Source: Paenibacillus humicola
Lineage (GTDB): Bacteria; Bacillota; Bacilli; Paenibacillales; Paenibacillaceae
Assembly: GCF_028826105.1 (NCBI RefSeq)
Contig: NZ_JAQGPL010000001.1
Location: 745,501 to 809,500 of the forward strand
Length of the DNA: 64,000 nt
Reading direction: 5' to 3'
In this document: one piece after another, positions 7,152 through 14,950 of the stretch
How the letters are laid out: each line of letters starts with the position of its first letter
Position numbering within the stretch: position 1 is the stretch's first letter
Program-made: the position numbers and the translations under genes
The notes under the pieces: generated by a model
Seen by the model: only the letters and a program-made list of their open reading frames with translations
What the model was told of the DNA's origin: nothing
Database searches by the model: none

Positions 7152-7381
7152 TCTGAGTCCTCCTCTTCATATTCTTCAAATTGGAACACTTCAGTAATCT
7201 CAACATTAAACAATTTGGCAATCTTGAATGCCAGGATTAAAGATGGGTTGTATTTGTTCGCCTCGATTGAGGCAATCGTTTGTCTGCTTACACCTAGACG
7301 GTCAGCTACTTCCTGCTGTGACCACTTTTTTGCTGCCCTTAAGAGGTATACGTTGTTTTGAAGCTCGCCATTAATCTCCAT
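7148..7381 (-). CDS. XRE-family HTH repressor-like protein
   Basis: A 77-residue Cro/CI-type regulator. The HTH is QQEVADRLGVSRQTIASIEA, followed by the conserved YNPSLILAFKIAKLF helix and an acidic tail. The start was set at ATG 7381, six bases after GGGAGGG; an ATG further upstream in the same frame lacks a ribosome site. It is coupled to the downstream membrane protein gene and divergent from the restriction gene at 7536, so it may control either. Confidence 0.85.
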   Translation of the reverse strand: MEINGELQNNVYLLRAAKKWSQQEVADRLGVSRQTIASIEANKYNPSLILAFKIAKLFNVEITEVFQFEEYEEEDSE

Positions 7382-7535
7382 TTTTTCCCTCCCTAAGGCC
7401 ATTGTAATAAATTCCATGCAGTTTGTAAAGTATCTTTAACATAATGTAATTTATTTTATGCATGCCTTCTTGTGTTGCTGAATTGAAGGGGGTATCATGA
7501 AATTGTACTTCTATTTTTAGGAAGAGGTTAAAACA

Positions 7536-8405
7536 ATGGAAGCGTCCGAATTAAAAGAAAAATTATCTAACCTTTCTATATGGAAAAAGAACGGGCAGCG
7601 GGCCCCGCATAAGCCTTTGTTAATTCTTCTGGGGTTGGTCCAACTGCAGCAAAACAATACGATTTTGCCATATGAACTTGTCCGGGATAAATTAAAAAGG
7701 CTGCTTATTGAGTTTGGGCCGCCCAGGAAATCATATCACCCTGAGCAGCCTTTTGTTCGGCTAACAACTGATGGGATTTGGAGATTAACTAATTCCATTG
7801 ATAAAAGGCACTTTTCGGATAAACAGCTTTTAGACGGACAAGTAGAGGGAGGGTTTAGCGGAGAGGTGCTTTCACTCCTTCAGAACAATGAATTACTAAT
7901 CCATGAAATAGCTGAACTGCTATTGAATGAACATTTCCCAGAAACCATCCATCAGGACATTCTTGATGAAATCGGACTTGATTTTTCTGCACAAAAAAAG
8001 CGGAAGCGTGACCCGGGTTTTAGAGATAGGATATTAAAAGCTTATGAATACAGCTGCGCGGTTTGCGGCTTCAATGTCAGACTGGGGCATAATTTGGTAG
8101 CCATTGACGCGGCACACATACAGTGGCATCAAGCCGGCGGACCGGATACGGAGGAAAATGGAATAGCGCTATGCTCTTTGCATCACAAATTGTTTGATCG
8201 TGGTGTATTTACGATAACTGGGGAGCGGGATTTACTTGTGACTGAACAAGCTTACGGAACACAAGGCTTCGAGGAGTGGCTTATGCGTTTTCACGGCAAA
8301 AAAGTACGTTCTCCAATAAACCCAATATATACAACGAAAGAAAGTTTTATCAGCTGGCATGTAAGGGAGGTATTTAGGGGGCCGGCCAGATACCGCATTG
8401 TATAA
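7536..8405 (+). CDS. phosphorothioate-dependent HNH restriction endonuclease (SBD-HNH)
   Basis: A 289-residue type IV restriction enzyme. The N-terminal part (about 10-90, with APHKPLLILLGL and YHPEQPFVRL) matches the sulfur-binding domain that recognises phosphorothioated DNA. The C-terminal part is an HNH nuclease: C174-x2-C177, the DAAHI box (H194), N208-G and H216-H217. It would cut incoming DNA carrying Dnd-type backbone sulfur. No dnd genes are seen nearby, as expected, since the host should be unmodified. The family is known; the assignment rests on motif recall, not a search. Confidence 0.8.
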   Translation: MEASELKEKLSNLSIWKKNGQRAPHKPLLILLGLVQLQQNNTILPYELVRDKLKRLLIEFGPPRKSYHPEQPFVRLTTDGIWRLTNSIDKRHFSDKQLLDGQVEGGFSGEVLSLLQNNELLIHEIAELLLNEHFPETIHQDILDEIGLDFSAQKKRKRDPGFRDRILKAYEYSCAVCGFNVRLGHNLVAIDAAHIQWHQAGGPDTEENGIALCSLHHKLFDRGVFTITGERDLLVTEQAYGTQGFEEWLMRFHGKKVRSPINPIYTTKESFISWHVREVFRGPARYRIV

Positions 8406-8461
8406 TTTGAATATCCGGAGTGCAACCTTGCATGTTTTTTGAAGGAAGGGAGATTTACTCC

Positions 8462-8656
8462 ATGACTGATTTAAACAGAGATGATCTCATGAAGATCTTC
8501 AAGAAAGTAAAAGCTTCCGTTCGGCAAAAAGCAAAAGAAGCGGGAGCACCATTATATTATATGCACAATGGTCAATATGTTAGGGAAGAGCCGAGTGGGG
8601 AAAGAATTGTGCTGGATAGAGATTACAGTATAATGGACCCCTTCTACAAAAAGTAG
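8462..8656 (+). CDS. small conserved hypothetical protein
   Basis: A 64-residue protein starting at ATG 8462 after GGAAGGGAG. It is charged, with a basic helix (KIFKKVKASVRQKAKEAG) and the segment APLYYMHNGQYVREEPSGER. It lies 56 bases after the restriction gene and is followed by a terminator, so the two may be co-transcribed. A truncated paralogue start lies at 6661. I do not recognise a function; an antitoxin or accessory role would be a guess. Confidence 0.65.
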   Translation: MTDLNRDDLMKIFKKVKASVRQKAKEAGAPLYYMHNGQYVREEPSGERIVLDRDYSIMDPFYKK

Positions 8657-8700
8657 TGGTTTGAAGAAGATAAAAAATTGGTTCTGAAGTAGCTAAATTA

Positions 8701-8726
8701 AGGTGCCCAGGAGAGGCACCTTTTTT
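8701..8726 (+). terminator. intrinsic terminator
   Basis: AGGTGCC (8701-8707) and GGCACCT (8715-8721) form a stem followed by TTTTT, ending the 7536-8656 transcript. Confidence 0.85.
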
Positions 8727-8737
8727 CATACAACCGC

Positions 8738-8932
8738 TTAGCCATTTGTAGAATCAATAAACTTTACATTTTTGAGCGCATATTCCAATGCCATATTTAT
8801 AATTTCGTTTCGAGAACGATTACTCTTGCGGGCTAGCTCATCCAGCTGCTCCTGCAGGACTTTTTCAATACGAATTGACATCGTTACAGTCTTGTCTTCT
8901 CTAGGGGTTATGATGAACTCGTCATTGCTCAT
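8738..8932 (-). CDS. ribbon-helix-helix (CopG/Arc-like) protein
   Basis: A 64-residue RHH protein: beta strand KTVTMSIRIEKVLQEQLDEL, then helix SNRSRNEIINMALEYAL. The start was set at ATG 8932 behind GAGGTGA; an upstream extension to 8989 lacks a ribosome site. RHH proteins are antitoxins, plasmid copy-number repressors or relaxosome parts. No toxin gene is adjacent on its strand, so a stand-alone DNA-binding role is likely. Confidence 0.8.
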   Translation of the reverse strand: MSNDEFIITPREDKTVTMSIRIEKVLQEQLDELARKSNRSRNEIINMALEYALKNVKFIDSTNG

Positions 8933-9002
8933 GTAAATCACCTCACGTATCAGTATAGAAAGAAAGTGAGGGGTTAAAACATAACACAATTAGTAATATA
9001 TA

Positions 9003-9031
9003 TTGATTACAAATTGTATTTAATTTATAAT
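9003..9031 (+). promoter_or_regulatory. sigma-A promoter
   Basis: TTGATT (9003-9008) and TATAAT (9026-9031) with 17-base spacing point at the gene at 9114, leaving a 5' leader of about 75 bases. Confidence 0.7.
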
Positions 9032-9113
9032 ACAAATACATGCACATATTATTTAGTTGCACACATCACGGAGTAAAATGTATGGTTTATGGGCAATGTG
9101 GGAGGAATAATTG

Positions 9114-9431
9114 ATGAAAGAAAATAAGATCGATGTTTTAATACTGATTGATGAAGAAGAGAACCTTACAGCATTTAGACTTTTTAAGGTGTATACGGAC
9201 AGTAAAGGACGCTTAATGATGTCATTAATAAAAGACAATGTTTACTACCCATTTAAAGTAGTGCAAACAGACGAGGGGTTCACAGAACTCTTTAGCGACA
9301 CCAATATGAGATATCGGGTTTCTGGGATTTCCTATAAGGTGCCAAATCAAAATAAAAATAAGATTGATTTTAGGTACGTTATTGCTGACTCTTTTGAGCA
9401 ATCCTTAAACCTGAGTCAGTATATTTCATAA
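9114..9431 (+). CDS. hypothetical protein
   Basis: A 105-residue protein starting at ATG 9114, seven bases after GGAGGA. It has acidic and aromatic beta-strand character throughout and no membrane segment. I recognise no family. It is the first gene of a probable two-gene unit with the gene at 9446, driven by the promoter at 9003-9031. Confidence 0.6.
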   Translation: MKENKIDVLILIDEEENLTAFRLFKVYTDSKGRLMMSLIKDNVYYPFKVVQTDEGFTELFSDTNMRYRVSGISYKVPNQNKNKIDFRYVIADSFEQSLNLSQYIS

Positions 9432-9445
9432 AGGGGGGTAGCATT

Positions 9446-9892
9446 TTGGAGATTATTGTCGGGGGGATCCCGGGAAAAGCCTTATTCTACAAGGATTACG
9501 GGGATGATCAGTTTGAAGTTAAATTACAAGTTGATAACGGAAAAATATTAGACCCCATATATTGCTATGGGCTTAATATGGAAAAGAAGCAGTTCGAGGT
9601 TGAACGATACTTTGAAAGCCTTCTGCCGTATGTTATTGACGCTAAGATCAAGGTAATATTGATAGAGAACCTGCTAAACGATGCCAAATTTGAATTGCTC
9701 GCATATGACGAGGAACTAGGTAAGGCATCATCCAAAGAACTCGAAAAAACATGGGAGCCGCGTGATCCGGCTAAATGGTGGACGATGTTATACCCTACGC
9801 GGCAGGAAATTTTACAGGGCAACAAGATTGAAACAATAAGAAATATGAAAAGATATGAGCAGATGCTGGAAGAGTTGCTAAGGAACAAATAG
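9446..9892 (+). CDS. hypothetical protein
   Basis: A 148-residue protein with a TTG start behind AAAGGGGGG. The first 70 residues look like beta strands; the C-terminal part is helical with a WEPRDPAKWWTMLYPTRQEI segment. No family is recognised. It follows the gene at 9114 by 14 bases and is followed by a hairpin at 9894-9920. Confidence 0.6.
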   Translation: MEIIVGGIPGKALFYKDYGDDQFEVKLQVDNGKILDPIYCYGLNMEKKQFEVERYFESLLPYVIDAKIKVILIENLLNDAKFELLAYDEELGKASSKELEKTWEPRDPAKWWTMLYPTRQEILQGNKIETIRNMKRYEQMLEELLRNK

Positions 9893-9893
9893 T

Positions 9894-9920
9894 CAGCCAC
9901 ATCGTAATCCGATGCGGCTG
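9894..9920. terminator. hairpin between convergent genes
   Basis: CAGCC-A-CATCG and CGATG-C-GGCTG form an 11-base-pair hairpin between convergent genes. There is no strong T tract on either side. Confidence 0.45.
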
Positions 9921-9971
9921 AAATTATGAATTTGAATTGTTTAGTGGGGGACAAGCACCTGCTAATGCTCT

Positions 9972-10442
9972 TTAACTAGTTTGATTATATTTCATGTTGA
10001 GTTTGTCTTCTGCTCGAATAATTCGGACAGAGAGAGCGTCTAGTTTGTCCTGTATATTGTGCATTTGTCTGGCAAGTGCTTTGTTACGCTCTTCAGCTTT
10101 TTCTAACGCATGGGTCACATTAGAGATTAATATCATAAGTTCGTTAGTCACTAAATTGAAAGTATCAGTCAATTTCACAATAGCCTCGTGTTGATTATTA
10201 GCTGCTTCCCTCCTTGTCTTTGAGATTATTTCTAGCAACTTTTCGTCTGTGTGATACTTCTTGTAATACATTTCCAACATGTCAACTGCAGAAAGGTCTG
10301 TCTCGGTGTATTTGCATCTGCTTCCTTTCTTTTCAGGCTGGATCCAGCCCATATCAATTGCCAGCTGAATCCGTCTGTGAACGGTCGAATCAGACAAACG
10401 CAGTTTCCTTGCAATATCTGCTACACTGAACTCTTGTTTCAC
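9972..10442 (-). CDS. HTH (MerR-like) protein with C-terminal coiled coil
   Basis: A 156-residue protein starting at GTG 10442, eight bases after AGGAG; a longer frame upstream overlaps the RNA B terminator and is unlikely. Residues 3-60 are a MerR-like winged helix (SVADIARKLRLSDSTVHRRI). Residues of about 75-150 are predicted coiled coil. This layout resembles DUF3967-type and RacA-like DNA-binding proteins of Bacillus plasmids and phages, which organise or segregate DNA. Its position beside RNA B and two repeat arrays suggests a role in element maintenance; this is inference. Confidence 0.7.
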   Translation of the reverse strand: MKQEFSVADIARKLRLSDSTVHRRIQLAIDMGWIQPEKKGSRCKYTETDLSAVDMLEMYYKKYHTDEKLLEIISKTRREAANNQHEAIVKLTDTFNLVTNELMILISNVTHALEKAEERNKALARQMHNIQDKLDALSVRIIRAEDKLNMKYNQTS

Positions 10443-10502
10443 ATTATCATCTCCTATTTTGATAATAGTCCCGTTTTTTAAATGGAACAGGAAAAACCAT
10501 CG

Positions 10503-10543
10503 AAAAAAAAGAGTAGAAAACTCCAATGCGAAGTTTTCTACTC
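10503..10543 (-). terminator. intrinsic terminator of RNA B
   Basis: GAGTAGAAAACT (10511-10522) and AGTTTTCTACTC (10532-10543) form a perfect 12-base-pair stem; on the minus strand eight T residues follow. Confidence 0.9.
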
Positions 10544-10676
10544 GGGCTCTCGTATGAGAGATTTATTTAATTAATCGGGAATTTAGACATAGTACACCCC
10601 ATAACTTGGGGCAATTTAACAATAGAATGGCCCTTGCCGCTTGGCCAGAGCAAAGAGATGGTAAATACAAGGTATA
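10503..10676 (-). ncRNA. untranslated RNA B (paralogue of RNA A)
   Basis: A leftward transcript of about 173 bases with a consensus promoter (10682-10709) and an intrinsic terminator (10511-10543). It starts with the same TATACCTT leader as RNA A, then a GC-rich hairpin (TGGCC...GGCCA), the shared CATTCTATTGTT segment (complement of 10619-10630), a CCCCAagttaTGGGG hairpin, a CTCTC/GAGAG hairpin, and the terminator. No ribosome site plus open frame is visible. It ends just upstream of the HTH coiled-coil gene. Confidence 0.6.
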
Positions 10677-10681
10677 AATTT

Positions 10682-10709
10682 ATTATAAACACCATCTTAT
10701 CAGTGTCAA
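10682..10709 (-). promoter_or_regulatory. sigma-A promoter of RNA B
   Basis: TTGACA (10709-10704) and TATAAT (10687-10682) on the minus strand, both perfect consensus, with a 16-base spacer. Confidence 0.85.
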
Positions 10710-10821
10710 GTGATGTACATTTTTTCATTATTAAGAGATGGCAGCAGTATTTGACGGCCTTGTAACTTTTGAAAATTCCAACCCACCCAAGACTGGATGG
10801 GTTCCAAGCGTTAAGCCGTAG

Positions 10822-11012
10822 ACATGTTGGAAGGCGGGATATGAGGCTGCTTTATCAGAATATTTTAGCAAAAGAAAAATGAATTCAATGACGTTTACAT
10901 CACAGTGAACTTGCTCGGTAAGGAAGATAAATCCATTCAATTGAGGGAGACGAGGGAAGGCAAGGTAGAGCATGTGTTTGGGGATTTGGTTGGTGAGAAT
11001 CATGGTGAGTAA
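10822..11012 (+). pseudogene. frameshifted coding remnant
   Basis: Two coding-like pieces lie in different frames: AGYEAALSEYFSKRK, then NEFNDVYITVNLLGKEDKSI continuing to a TAA at 11010. Joining them needs one frameshift near 10870. The product is not recognised; it may be a remnant of a phage- or plasmid-type gene disrupted beside the repeat array. Confidence 0.35.
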
Positions 11013-11078
11013 CGCAGTGAGAATCGTGGTGAGTGTCTCACTGCAATTCTCATCGCAATTCTCACTGTAATTCCCACT
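10993..11078. repeat. 12-bp periodic inverted repeat array
   Basis: Four forward units start GTGAG at 10993, 11005, 11017 and 11029, exactly 12 bases apart. They are followed by units CTCAC, CTCAT, CTCAC and CCCAC at 11037, 11049, 11061 and 11073, again 12 apart and in inverse orientation. The whole is a long imperfect palindrome centred near 11035. Such arrays occur at replication origins and at protein-nucleation sites. Confidence 0.75.
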
Positions 11079-11270
11079 AAATTTATTTTGGAAAAACCCT
11101 TGATACATAAGGGTTTTTCTGATTTTCAAAACAGTGAGAAAATTATATGCCTTGGAAGCGCGAATAAATTGTTACCAAATCAAGAGGGAGAATTAAAAAT
11201 TTAGATACCGTTTTTCTTTTTAAGAATGGTGAATATCAGGAGTCCTTTTTCACAGTACATTTTATATAGG

Positions 11271-11333
11271 GTCACCTAGAGGTCACTTTAAGACACCCAG
11301 AGGTCACTTTAAGTTACCCAGAGGTGACCTTAT
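11271..11333. repeat. 21-bp iterons, cluster 1 (three units)
   Basis: Three head-to-tail 21-base units begin at 11271, 11292 and 11313, each with the core ACCCAGAGGTCAC or a one- to two-base variant, followed by TTTAA or a variant. The 21-base period is two helical turns, as in plasmid iterons or phased operator arrays. Confidence 0.75.
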
Positions 11334-11440
11334 CTTTTGACTAATTGGAGCCCCAAACGGTACAAGATTAGGCAATATCCGCGTCTCTTAGGATTTTATA
11401 CGATTCTGCTCACTAGAATAACGATTTAGAGTGACTTAAT

Positions 11441-11482
11441 CTCACCCAAAGGTCACTTTAAGTCACCCAGAGGTGACCCTAT
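11441..11482. repeat. 21-bp iterons, cluster 2 (two units)
   Basis: Two more units of the same family start at 11441 and 11462, with a degenerate partial unit just before them. The last contains a perfect palindrome, GTCACC-CAGA-GGTGAC (11462-11477). The two clusters are separated by about 107 bases of AT-rich DNA. Confidence 0.75.
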
Positions 11483-11919
11483 CAAGAAAGCTAATTGAAG
11501 GCCTTTTGGAATCTATATTTCTTGGAAGATGAAAAAGTTATCCCATATTGAACGGTTAAGCCGTTCCTTTCTTGAACTTAAGAATGAGCTGGGATGAATT
11601 CCAACCTATCTTAGGCTTCACCTTTATGGCAGTTCAAACAGTTGGCAATATCGGAACAAATTCTTTTCTTACGCTAAGTTTCTTCACTGGTCCGAGCGTT
11701 TAACTGAGGAAGTCTATTATTAATATGAGACTTGTATTCGTGATAACCACGAGAAGACGGTATGACGAGAGTTTATTACCTGTACAGGCTTCATCATCAC
11801 TTCGAAGTGTAAGGGGCAAAGGTAGGGACCTCTTCAGTACTGTTGGGGGCTTGCTGTATGGAAGGAAGCAGTCACTTTTCGTCGAATAATATTTAAGGAA
11901 AGTTATTATTAGATATTCT
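11483..11919. other. AT-rich intergenic stretch
   Basis: I see no convincing gene, terminator or repeat here. It probably contains the promoter of the methyltransferase at 11920. Short open frames on either strand lack ribosome sites. Confidence 0.5.
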
Positions 11920-12993
11920 ATGTTTACGGAGTTGGAAAAATTGATACAGGATAATAAGAAGAATACATATTCAGTAGGAAGTTTATTTGCAGGTATTGGT
12001 GGTTTTTGCAGAGCTTTTAAAAATGAGGGCTTTAATGTCATCTGGGCAAATGAGTTAGACTCTTATGCTGCTCAAACATATAGGCATAATTATCCTGAAA
12101 CGAGGCTTTATGAAAAGTCCATTGAAGACTTATCTGTTATAAGTGATAGTTTGGAACCTGTTGATGTTCTTACCGCTGGATTCCCCTGCCAATCATTTTC
12201 TCTTGCAGGGAATAAACTAGGGTTTGAAGACCCGAGGGGAAGACTCTTTTTTGAAATAATAAGATTACTGAAAGAGTTTGGGCGAAATAGACCTAAGATA
12301 ATCGTACTTGAAAATGTAAAGAATTTAATATATCACAATAATAAGCTAACTATTAATATAATCGAAGAAGAAATCAAGAGGGCAGGTTATTGGTTTCGAG
12401 TACCATTAGACAATAAGGGGAACTTGATTGCAGATAAAAGCAATGCGGTAGTACTAAATACTAAGGAACACACGGATATACCGCAAAATCGAGAAAGACT
12501 CTATATGGTTGCCTTTTCTCGGGATTATTTTAAGGTTAATAACTTTAGGTTCCCAGAGATTGATCATGATTTAAAAGACGTGAGAGAGTTTCTAGATTTG
12601 GACTCTGCAGCGGATCAAGACTTCTATTTTGATATAAACTCCAAATACGGTAAGATGTTTGCAGATAAAATGGCAGAAGGAAAGAAAGACTCTGTGTATT
12701 TATTGAGAAGGGCATATGTCAGAGAAAATAAAAGCGATTGTACTTTCACGCTCACAGCGAATATGGGGGAAGGCGGACATAATGTTCCTGTCATACAAGA
12801 TGACTGGGGTATAAGAAAACTGACGCCTAGAGAATGCGCTCGCTTACAGGGTTTTAAAGATAACCAGTTTTCATTTCCAGAAGGGATGCCAAGGGCGAAA
12901 CAATATAAGCAAATCGGAAACGCTGTAACGGTTGACCTTGTGCAAAATCTAGCAGAACAATGCCGAAAATCTCTAAATAGTTTAGAAAAGTAA
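11920..12993 (+). CDS. DNA (cytosine-5) methyltransferase
   Basis: A 357-residue C5 methyltransferase with the full motif order: motif I SLFAGIGG (21-28), motif IV with catalytic Cys90 in AGFPCQSFSLAG, ENV of motif VI (131-133), QNRERLY of motif VIII (about 189) and QIGNAV of motif X (about 331). It is compact, with a short target-recognition region. It is the first gene of a tight four-gene unit (10-base gap to the GHKL gene). It presumably protects host DNA while the other proteins act on unmodified DNA. The Shine-Dalgarno is weak. Confidence 0.93.
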   Translation: MFTELEKLIQDNKKNTYSVGSLFAGIGGFCRAFKNEGFNVIWANELDSYAAQTYRHNYPETRLYEKSIEDLSVISDSLEPVDVLTAGFPCQSFSLAGNKLGFEDPRGRLFFEIIRLLKEFGRNRPKIIVLENVKNLIYHNNKLTINIIEEEIKRAGYWFRVPLDNKGNLIADKSNAVVLNTKEHTDIPQNRERLYMVAFSRDYFKVNNFRFPEIDHDLKDVREFLDLDSAADQDFYFDINSKYGKMFADKMAEGKKDSVYLLRRAYVRENKSDCTFTLTANMGEGGHNVPVIQDDWGIRKLTPRECARLQGFKDNQFSFPEGMPRAKQYKQIGNAVTVDLVQNLAEQCRKSLNSLEK

Positions 12994-13003
12994 GGAGACC
13001 ACC

Positions 13004-14950
13004 ATGATAAGCTGGAGCTTCCCATCAAATAATTATGGCCAAGTAACTGGGCTAAACGATGCAGGAATTGAAACATTTCGGGGTAATCCTTTGGATTCCT
13101 TAGCAAGAGAAATTAATCAAAACTCTTGCGACGCTAAGGATACAAGGAATAACGGACCAGTCGAGGTTCATTTTAAATTAATAGATGTACCAACGGAGTT
13201 TTTCCCAGGAAAAGATAGTTTTATAAATATACTTCATTCGTGTAAGAAGTATTGGCACGACAATGTTAAGACGAAGCAATTTTTTGATAATGCTCTATCA
13301 ATAATGGAATTAGAAACAATCCCATTTCTGAAGATTAGTGATTACAATACAACAGGATTAACAGGTGCTAACGAAGGACAAAGAGGAGGATGGCACAATC
13401 TCATTAAATCCGTAGGTTCTTCAGATAAAGATTCACACTCAGGTGGTTCCTTCGGTATAGGCAAGCATGCACCATTCGCATGCTCCGACTTAAGAACTGT
13501 TTTCTACGGGACAAAAGAAGTCGACAGTGGAATAGCTGCCTTCCAAGGAGTGGCTAAGTTAGTAACGCACCTAAGTGAACAAGAGGAGCCGACGCAGGGT
13601 ACGGGGTACTTCGGAGTGGTTGAGAAAAACAGACCCATTTTGAATACTGCAGACGTCAATGAAATTTTTAAAAGGTCGGATGTAGGGACTGATATATTTA
13701 TTGCTGGCTTCAATGAAAAGAGTGGATGGGAAGAAAAAATTATTAAATCTGTTCTTGAAAACTTCTTTATTGCTATATCTAATGATAAATTAATCGTCAA
13801 GGTCGGCGAAATAACTATAAACGCTCATACATTATCGGGTTTATTGGATAAATATACGAAAGACGATCCGGAATGTCTTTCGTATCAATATTACGAAGCA
13901 TATACTCTCTCCAATCGATATCACTTCAAAGAAAACAACTTCTCAGGGTTGGGTGAAATAGATTTATTTGTTCTTCCCGGAAAGGATCTTCCTAAGCGGG
14001 TTGCTATGGTTAGAGGGACTGGAATGAAAATATATGATAAGGGGAGTTTCCGAACCCCCTTTAAGTTTGCAGGTGTAATGATAGCAAAAGGTGAGGGCAT
14101 TAACGATTTTTTAAGAAAAATCGAGCCGCCTACACATAGCGCTTGGGAGCCAGATCGACACGAGAATCCCGAAGAAGCTAAAGGAATTATCAGAAAATTA
14201 TACGGTTGGATAAATGAAAAGGTGCGCTCCATAACAGTAGTTAATGATGAAGAAGAATTGGATGTAGAAGGATTAAGTCAATACTTAGCGGACAAAGATG
14301 ACCCTTCTTTGGAAGTCCCAGGCCAGCAGGAGATTGTGCAAAACGGTACTGAAGGGGAAAAGGCGGCTCCCAAAGATATCGAGATTGAAATTACCCATAG
14401 AAAAATGAAACAAACAGCAATAGTTGGAATAAATGAGCTTGGTGAAGCCTATCAGGAAACTGCAGCCGCTGCTGAAGATCAGGAAGGAAAAAAAGGTAGT
14501 GGAAATGGTTCCGACGAAGGCAGTAACAAAGGTGAATCAGGTGAGGAAGATAATAAAAAACAAAATACAAGCGGGAATACTGATAGGTCAGGAAGCCCCG
14601 AGGATAAGGAATCGAATGAGGGTACTAATTCGATTGCACCAAGTAAAAACGCGAAATTAGTACGGTCTAGAATTTTTTGTATTGATCCTATTGCTGCGCT
14701 ATACAAAGTATCTTTACAAACAGATATAGAGGGGTCCGGATATATCGGAATTAAGGTTATAGGTGAAGTAGGTGGGGAGCCGGCTCCTGTAAAATCAGTA
14801 ATCGTACAGCAAACTGGGGAAAGTGTGCCTATTGGGAAAAATGGAAAAATTGGACCGATACCCTTATTTCTAGATAAAAAATCTGATTTAATAGTTACTC
14901 TTGAAGGTTCGCTTCGCTGTGCTCTGGAGGTGGCGATTCATGCAAATTAA
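13004..14950 (+). CDS. GHKL (MORC/MutL-like) ATPase with C-terminal beta domain
   Basis: A 648-residue protein. The ATPase has the Bergerat fold motifs: REINQNSCDA (E36, N40, D43), ISDYNTTG (about 111-118) and GGSFGIGKHAPFA (about 147-159). After the transducer-like region comes a low-complexity Gly/Ser/Glu/Asn linker (about 485-545) and a C-terminal beta-rich domain. GHKL ATPases of this type are known partners of C5 methyltransferases in restriction-like operons. It probably clamps or senses DNA. No nuclease motif is visible in it. Confidence 0.8.
   Translation: MISWSFPSNNYGQVTGLNDAGIETFRGNPLDSLAREINQNSCDAKDTRNNGPVEVHFKLIDVPTEFFPGKDSFINILHSCKKYWHDNVKTKQFFDNALSIMELETIPFLKISDYNTTGLTGANEGQRGGWHNLIKSVGSSDKDSHSGGSFGIGKHAPFACSDLRTVFYGTKEVDSGIAAFQGVAKLVTHLSEQEEPTQGTGYFGVVEKNRPILNTADVNEIFKRSDVGTDIFIAGFNEKSGWEEKIIKSVLENFFIAISNDKLIVKVGEITINAHTLSGLLDKYTKDDPECLSYQYYEAYTLSNRYHFKENNFSGLGEIDLFVLPGKDLPKRVAMVRGTGMKIYDKGSFRTPFKFAGVMIAKGEGINDFLRKIEPPTHSAWEPDRHENPEEAKGIIRKLYGWINEKVRSITVVNDEEELDVEGLSQYLADKDDPSLEVPGQQEIVQNGTEGEKAAPKDIEIEITHRKMKQTAIVGINELGEAYQETAAAAEDQEGKKGSGNGSDEGSNKGESGEEDNKKQNTSGNTDRSGSPEDKESNEGTNSIAPSKNAKLVRSRIFCIDPIAALYKVSLQTDIEGSGYIGIKVIGEVGGEPAPVKSVIVQQTGESVPIGKNGKIGPIPLFLDKKSDLIVTLEGSLRCALEVAIHAN

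Noticed and set aside
10503..10526. Longer start for the coiled-coil protein at 10526
   Set aside because: It would place its first codons inside the terminator of RNA B; GTG 10442 has AGGAG at the right distance.
10731..11129. 132-codon minus-strand frame over the 12-bp array
   Set aside because: The protein is dominated by translation of the DNA repeat, has no ribosome site, and the plus strand shows older coding remnants.
10993..11482. CRISPR-like repeats
   Set aside because: Units are 12 or 21 bases without spacers; there are no cas genes.
11700..12041. 113-codon minus-strand frame
   Set aside because: It overlaps the 5' end of the methyltransferase antisense and has no ribosome site or recognisable family.
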